Assembly: GCA_028622995.1 (NCBI GenBank)
Contig: JAJQJQ010000006.1
Span: 3,100,001 to 3,164,000 of the forward strand
From: Panagrolaimus kolymaensis
Lineage: Eukaryota; Nematoda; Chromadorea; Rhabditida; Panagrolaimidae
Reading direction: 5' to 3'
DNA length: 64,000 bases
Shown: positions 60,738 to 64,000 of the stretch, in pieces
How the letters are laid out: each line of letters begins with the position of its first letter
Position numbering within the stretch: the first letter of the stretch is position 1
The notes under the pieces: model-generated
What the model was told of the DNA's origin: nothing
The model's input: the letters and a program-made list of their open reading frames with translations, nothing else
The model's database searches: none
Program-made: the position numbers and the translations under genes

Positions 60738-62728
60738 ATGGCTGGGAAGAAAACAGGTGTCACGCCTAAGAAAGTTGTTCATGTTGGTCCTAAACCTCCG
60801 AGGAGTGCTTATCAATTTTGGAAGAATGAGAATATGCACATTTACGAAAAAGCTTATCTTGCTCTCAATGCATGGCGCTTGCTTAAGGATCGAGCTCGTT
60901 GGATTCAAATGGCTAATGAAGATGAAGAACGTTTCAAGCTTGAAACGATTGAATTCAAAAAGCGAAATTCAGTTCCTGCCGCCACCGTCTCTTTCCATGA
61001 TAAACCACAACGAAGTGAAACTCCATCAAAATCTTATCCTGTCTCACAACAAACTTCTCGTGTTGCTCTTTTGAAACCAAAAGTTGAATTTGAAGAATCA
61101 AAGCCTGTTGTTGAAATGCCTATGGTTGAAAAACCAATAACAGAAGATGCAAAAGAAAATGAAGAAGCAAGGCAAACAGACGAAACTTTCAAATCAGCAC
61201 CTAGTGGATTTGATGATGATTCAATGGTAAAATTTTTCATTATTTGTTTTATGCAATCCAATATGTTGCTTTATATACCCATTTTGCGTTGTTTTTTTCA
61301 ACTATTGTTGCCTCTTTTATTTTGGCGGGATAATGCAACTACGAACGCGTACATATTCTTTTTTTTTCTCGCAAATTTTCTCCATAAAATTGTCGCAGCT
61401 TTTATTAACCTTTACATGCTTAACACTTTATTATACTAATATCTAACCTTATTTTCTAGATTCACTCGAGAATGAGTGTTAAACCTCATCCACCTCAACC
61501 TCAAACATCAACAGCTGATCCAGAGCCCGAGGGAGAAATGTATGTTTTTGATGTTTCTTTTATTCTCTCATATATATGTGTTTGTTTTAGTAAGAATTGG
61601 AAATTATCTGACTTTGATATTGGAAGACCTTTAGGTAAAGGGAAATTTGGTAATGTTTATTTGGCACGTGAAAAGCAGTCTGGTATTATTGTTGCTTTGA
61701 AGGCAAGTTGAGAATATATCCATTTACTTTTTTATTGATTGCTTATTTGTTTTAGATCCTTTTCAAATCTCAACTTCTTAAAGCTAACGTGGAACATCAA
61801 CTGGTTCGTGAAATCGAAATTCAATGCCACTTAAAGTAAGTTTTTATTGCATTCTTTTTTTCTTTCATTTTCAATTATTTTACAGCCATCCAAATATTCT
61901 CAAGCTCTACAATTATTTTGTCGATGGAAAGAAGGTTTATCTCATCCTTGAATATGCTCTTAAAGGTGAATTGTACAAGATTCTTCAAGATAAGAAACGT
62001 TTCCCTGAACACACTGCAGCTCTTGTAATTTTACTCCTTTGTTTTATATCTCTAACGAATATTTGTTTTTTAGTACACTTTCCAAGTCGCTGATGCTTTA
62101 CTTCATTGTCATTCGAAAGGTGTCATCCATCGTGATATCAAACCTGAAAATATTCTTGTTGGCGCTGATGGTGAATTGAAGCTTGGTGATTTTGGCTGGT
62201 CTGTTCATGCTCCAACTTCAAAGTAAATTTTTCTTGTATTTTTTTGTCCTTCCATTAACTATCGTGTTTTTTAGACGTCAAACTATGTGTGGAACTTTAG
62301 ACTATCTTCCTCCTGAAATGGTCGTTGGTGAATCACATGACAAAGCTGTCGATTACTGGGCTATTGGTGTACTATGCTATGAATTTCTCGTTGGTCGTCC
62401 ACCTTTTGAATCATCTACTCAAGCAGAAACTTATGAACTTATTAAGAAATGTAACGTTCCTTTTCCAACTCATGTCAGCAGTGGTGCAAAAGATTTAATC
62501 AGAAAAGTTAGTTTTATCTTCTTTTTTTTTACTAAACGTTATCTAAGTGTGTGTATTCTTGATTATCTTCGAGTCAATGTTGGCGGGAGCAGTATCTTAG
62601 GATTGTGTTTGTTATGAATTATATTATTTTCTTTTCAGATATTGGTTCGTGATCCTTCCAAACGACTCAACTTGGAACAAATTATGGCACATAATTGGAT
62701 TCAAAGTCATATTAACAACCCTCAGTAA
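60738..62728 (+). CDS. Aurora-family mitotic kinase with HMG-box-like N-terminal exon (456 aa)
   Basis: Exons 60738-61226, 61460-61539, 61591-61702, 61756-61835, 61886-62024, 62074-62222, 62275-62506 and 62639-62728 join in frame. The C-terminal 265 residues are an Aurora kinase: glycine loop [12 protein letters not shown] lysine at 227, HRDIKPEN (319-326), DFG (339-341), T-loop [16 protein letters not shown] with the activating Thr at 353. Aurora kinases phosphorylate chromosomal and spindle proteins in mitosis; A or B subtype is not decided. Exon 1 (163 aa) resembles an HMG box: [14 protein letters not shown] at its start and [17 protein letters not shown] later, followed by a disordered acidic part. 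This is not part of known Auroras. Exon 2 contains its own ATG (61472) behind a TTTTCTAG acceptor, so a separate trans-spliced Aurora transcript is an alternative. The intron at 61703 is GC-AG. Poly-A signal AATAAA at 62806. Confidence 0.88.
61703..61755 (+). other. GC-AG intron within the kinase domain
   Basis: The donor is TTGAAG|GCAAGT and the acceptor TGTTTTAG. The join gives VALK-ILFK, the conserved beta-3 strand of Aurora kinases, so the GC donor is required by the protein sequence. Confidence 0.88.
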
Positions 62729-62907
62729 ATTTCATATTTTTTTCTATTGTATTTTCACGTGTTTTTCATTACTGTTTTGAATTTTTATGTGTTATTTTCT
62801 TGTGAAATAAAGGTTTTTATACATTATCATTTTATTGTCAAATTACATTTAAAATCATCTTATAAAGTTAGACATTTGAGAAATACAAAAAATTTCGATA
62901 GTTTTTT

Positions 62908-63319
62908 TTAACCAAGAAGACGCTTGAATTCAGGTTTTCCTTTTGCATATTCAATTAAAGCTTTCTTTGCTGTTGGACCAAGACCGACACGAATTGCTGT
63001 TCTAGTTAACCAATGAGTACTGAAAATCATTAGAGTAAAAATATGACCAAATAAGTAATAGCGAAAGAAAGACTTACCTTGATGAGATAGCTTCAACAAC
63101 AGCTTTGAGACGACGAATAAGAATCATAGAAAAGATGAGAAGAACGATGGATGCAATATTGAGTAATGATGGAACAACCAATAATACAATAATCCATGTT
63201 CCAGCTTTTGAAGCCGTTGTTGTACAATCTTCTTTATTATCAGCAACATCATCAGCAGCAAATGCAATATTTGAGATCAAAGAAATTGCAAAAATAAAGA
63301 AGAAAATTTTTGACAACAT
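62908..63319 (-). CDS. small secreted/membrane protein (117 aa)
   Basis: Exons 63319-63078 and 63019-62908 join in frame. A signal peptide (MLSKIFFFIFAISLISNIAFA) precedes a short acidic segment with one Cys (DNKEDC) and then one membrane segment (IIVLLVVPSLLNIASIVLLIF). The cytoplasmic tail is basic (RLKAVVEAISSTHWLTRTAI, ending KPEFKRLLG). This is a single-pass type I layout. No family recognised. The gene ends convergently with the Aurora kinase gene, with about 180 bp between the two stop codons. Confidence 0.75.
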
Positions 63320-63637
63320 TTTTTGAGCTAGCAGCAAGCACAGTCGAAATTCAAAGTCAATGAAATCACAAATGAAGAAAGAAAGAAAGAAAATGATTGA
63401 ACTGGTTTTTGAAAGTTTGAGAGTATCATGCTAATTTATTTTTCATTTTCTTTGGAATTTTTTTTTGCCACAGAGAAAGAAGCGACAATGTTGGAGGAGT
63501 GAAGAAAAGCTCATTTTTTCTTTGGCAATATTATAGAGTTGACGAAAAGTGATGATTATCAATTGATTGATTACCTAATCTAGAAGATGCAAGCATTCGG
63601 GTATCGTAGGTTTTGTTGTAAAAAATGAAAAAAGTAT

Positions 63638-63719
63638 CGCAGCCAGCAGGATTTGAACCTGCGCGGGCATAGCCCATCAGATTTCGAGTCTGACGCCTTA
63701 ACCACTCGGCCATAGCTGC
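63638..63719 (-). tRNA. tRNA-Ser (CGA)
   Basis: Minus strand, 82 nt: acceptor GCAGCTA with TGGCTGC, D-arm GGCCGAGTGGTTAAGGC, anticodon stem-loop CAGA-CTCGAAA-TCTG giving anticodon CGA, long variable arm TGGGCTATGCCCGC typical of tRNA-Ser, and T-arm CAGGTTCAAATCCTG. Intronless. Confidence 0.94.
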
Positions 63720-64000
63720 ATGGTCGACAGGCAGCTAGGATCCTTTTTTTCAACCATTATGTGTTGGGCAATTTTGTTGTGAGAAAATAAATATTTTTCT
63801 TTTTTTAAACGTTGAATACGTTTTTCTAACGAGAAAAAAGAACAAAATGGTTTATAATTATTAAGTCAAACATTATTGGAATAAACACGAAAAATTTGGA
63901 AAATGAGAAATTATTAATGTTGTAACATCATGGGACAGTAAAGCATGCATCAAGATGAAAACACAAGACTCGAAAATTCCTTATCAAAACAGAGGTTGGG
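63720..64000. other. window edge, no feature seen
   Basis: A/T-rich sequence after the tRNA-Ser gene. No open frame or repeat of note. Confidence 0.5.

Overview
The window is nuclear DNA of a nematode. It is A/T-rich, has introns mostly of 45-60 bp with TTTTCAG-type acceptors, and shows likely spliced-leader acceptors just upstream of several start codons. Gene content also fits: a MLT-11-like multi-Kunitz moulting inhibitor, a nematode serpentine chemoreceptor, tandem MRP-type ABC transporters and an Aurora kinase. I cannot place the species; a rhabditid outside Caenorhabditis, perhaps a clade IV worm, is a guess. All exon structures were assembled by hand from splice signals and reading-frame continuity, with no transcript support.

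Layout, left to right. 1-6.1 kb (-): a secreted multi-Kunitz/thyroglobulin/proline-rich protein that leaves the window at its 3' end and has one in-frame TAG. 8.6-10.0 kb (+): an unrecognised 433-aa protein. 11.7-22.0 kb (+): two tandem ABCC transporters of nine exons each, near-identical in exon/intron 1 and the nucleotide-binding domains and diverged elsewhere. 22.6-24.1 kb (-): a chemoreceptor broken by one TAA. 24.1-29.6 kb: gene-poor, with a 232-bp perfect-looking foldback repeat and a hAT-type MITE with an exact 8-bp target duplication. 29.6-31.9 kb (+): a GT2 glycosyltransferase with an antisense tRNA-Tyr in its second intron. 32.5-35.7 kb (+): two unrecognised neighbours sharing a C-terminal motif. 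36.0-37.5 kb: a short LTR element with identical LTRs and a 5-bp duplication, inserted four codons before the stop of a small membrane-protein gene. 38.8 kb: a tRNA-like sequence. 39.0-55.1 kb (-): two complete Helitron-like elements in tandem, each with one apparently intact multi-exon gene of about 2,250-2,300 aa. 57.3-64 kb: an HSP20-like gene, tRNA-Ala, a lysine-rich membrane-anchored protein, an Aurora kinase preceded by an HMG-box-like N-terminus, a small secreted/membrane protein and tRNA-Ser.

The host genes do not form one pathway; cuticle/moulting, transport, sensing, glycan synthesis and mitosis genes lie side by side. The most notable material is the mobile DNA: Helitron-like proteins that join a Ulp1/C48-like protease to zinc-finger, HUH replicase and Pif1-type helicase domains, with lysine-rich exon modules that vary in number, and a very young LTR insertion that has rewritten a host C-terminus. 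Four GC-AG introns and two single-stop interruptions in otherwise clean genes also deserve checking.
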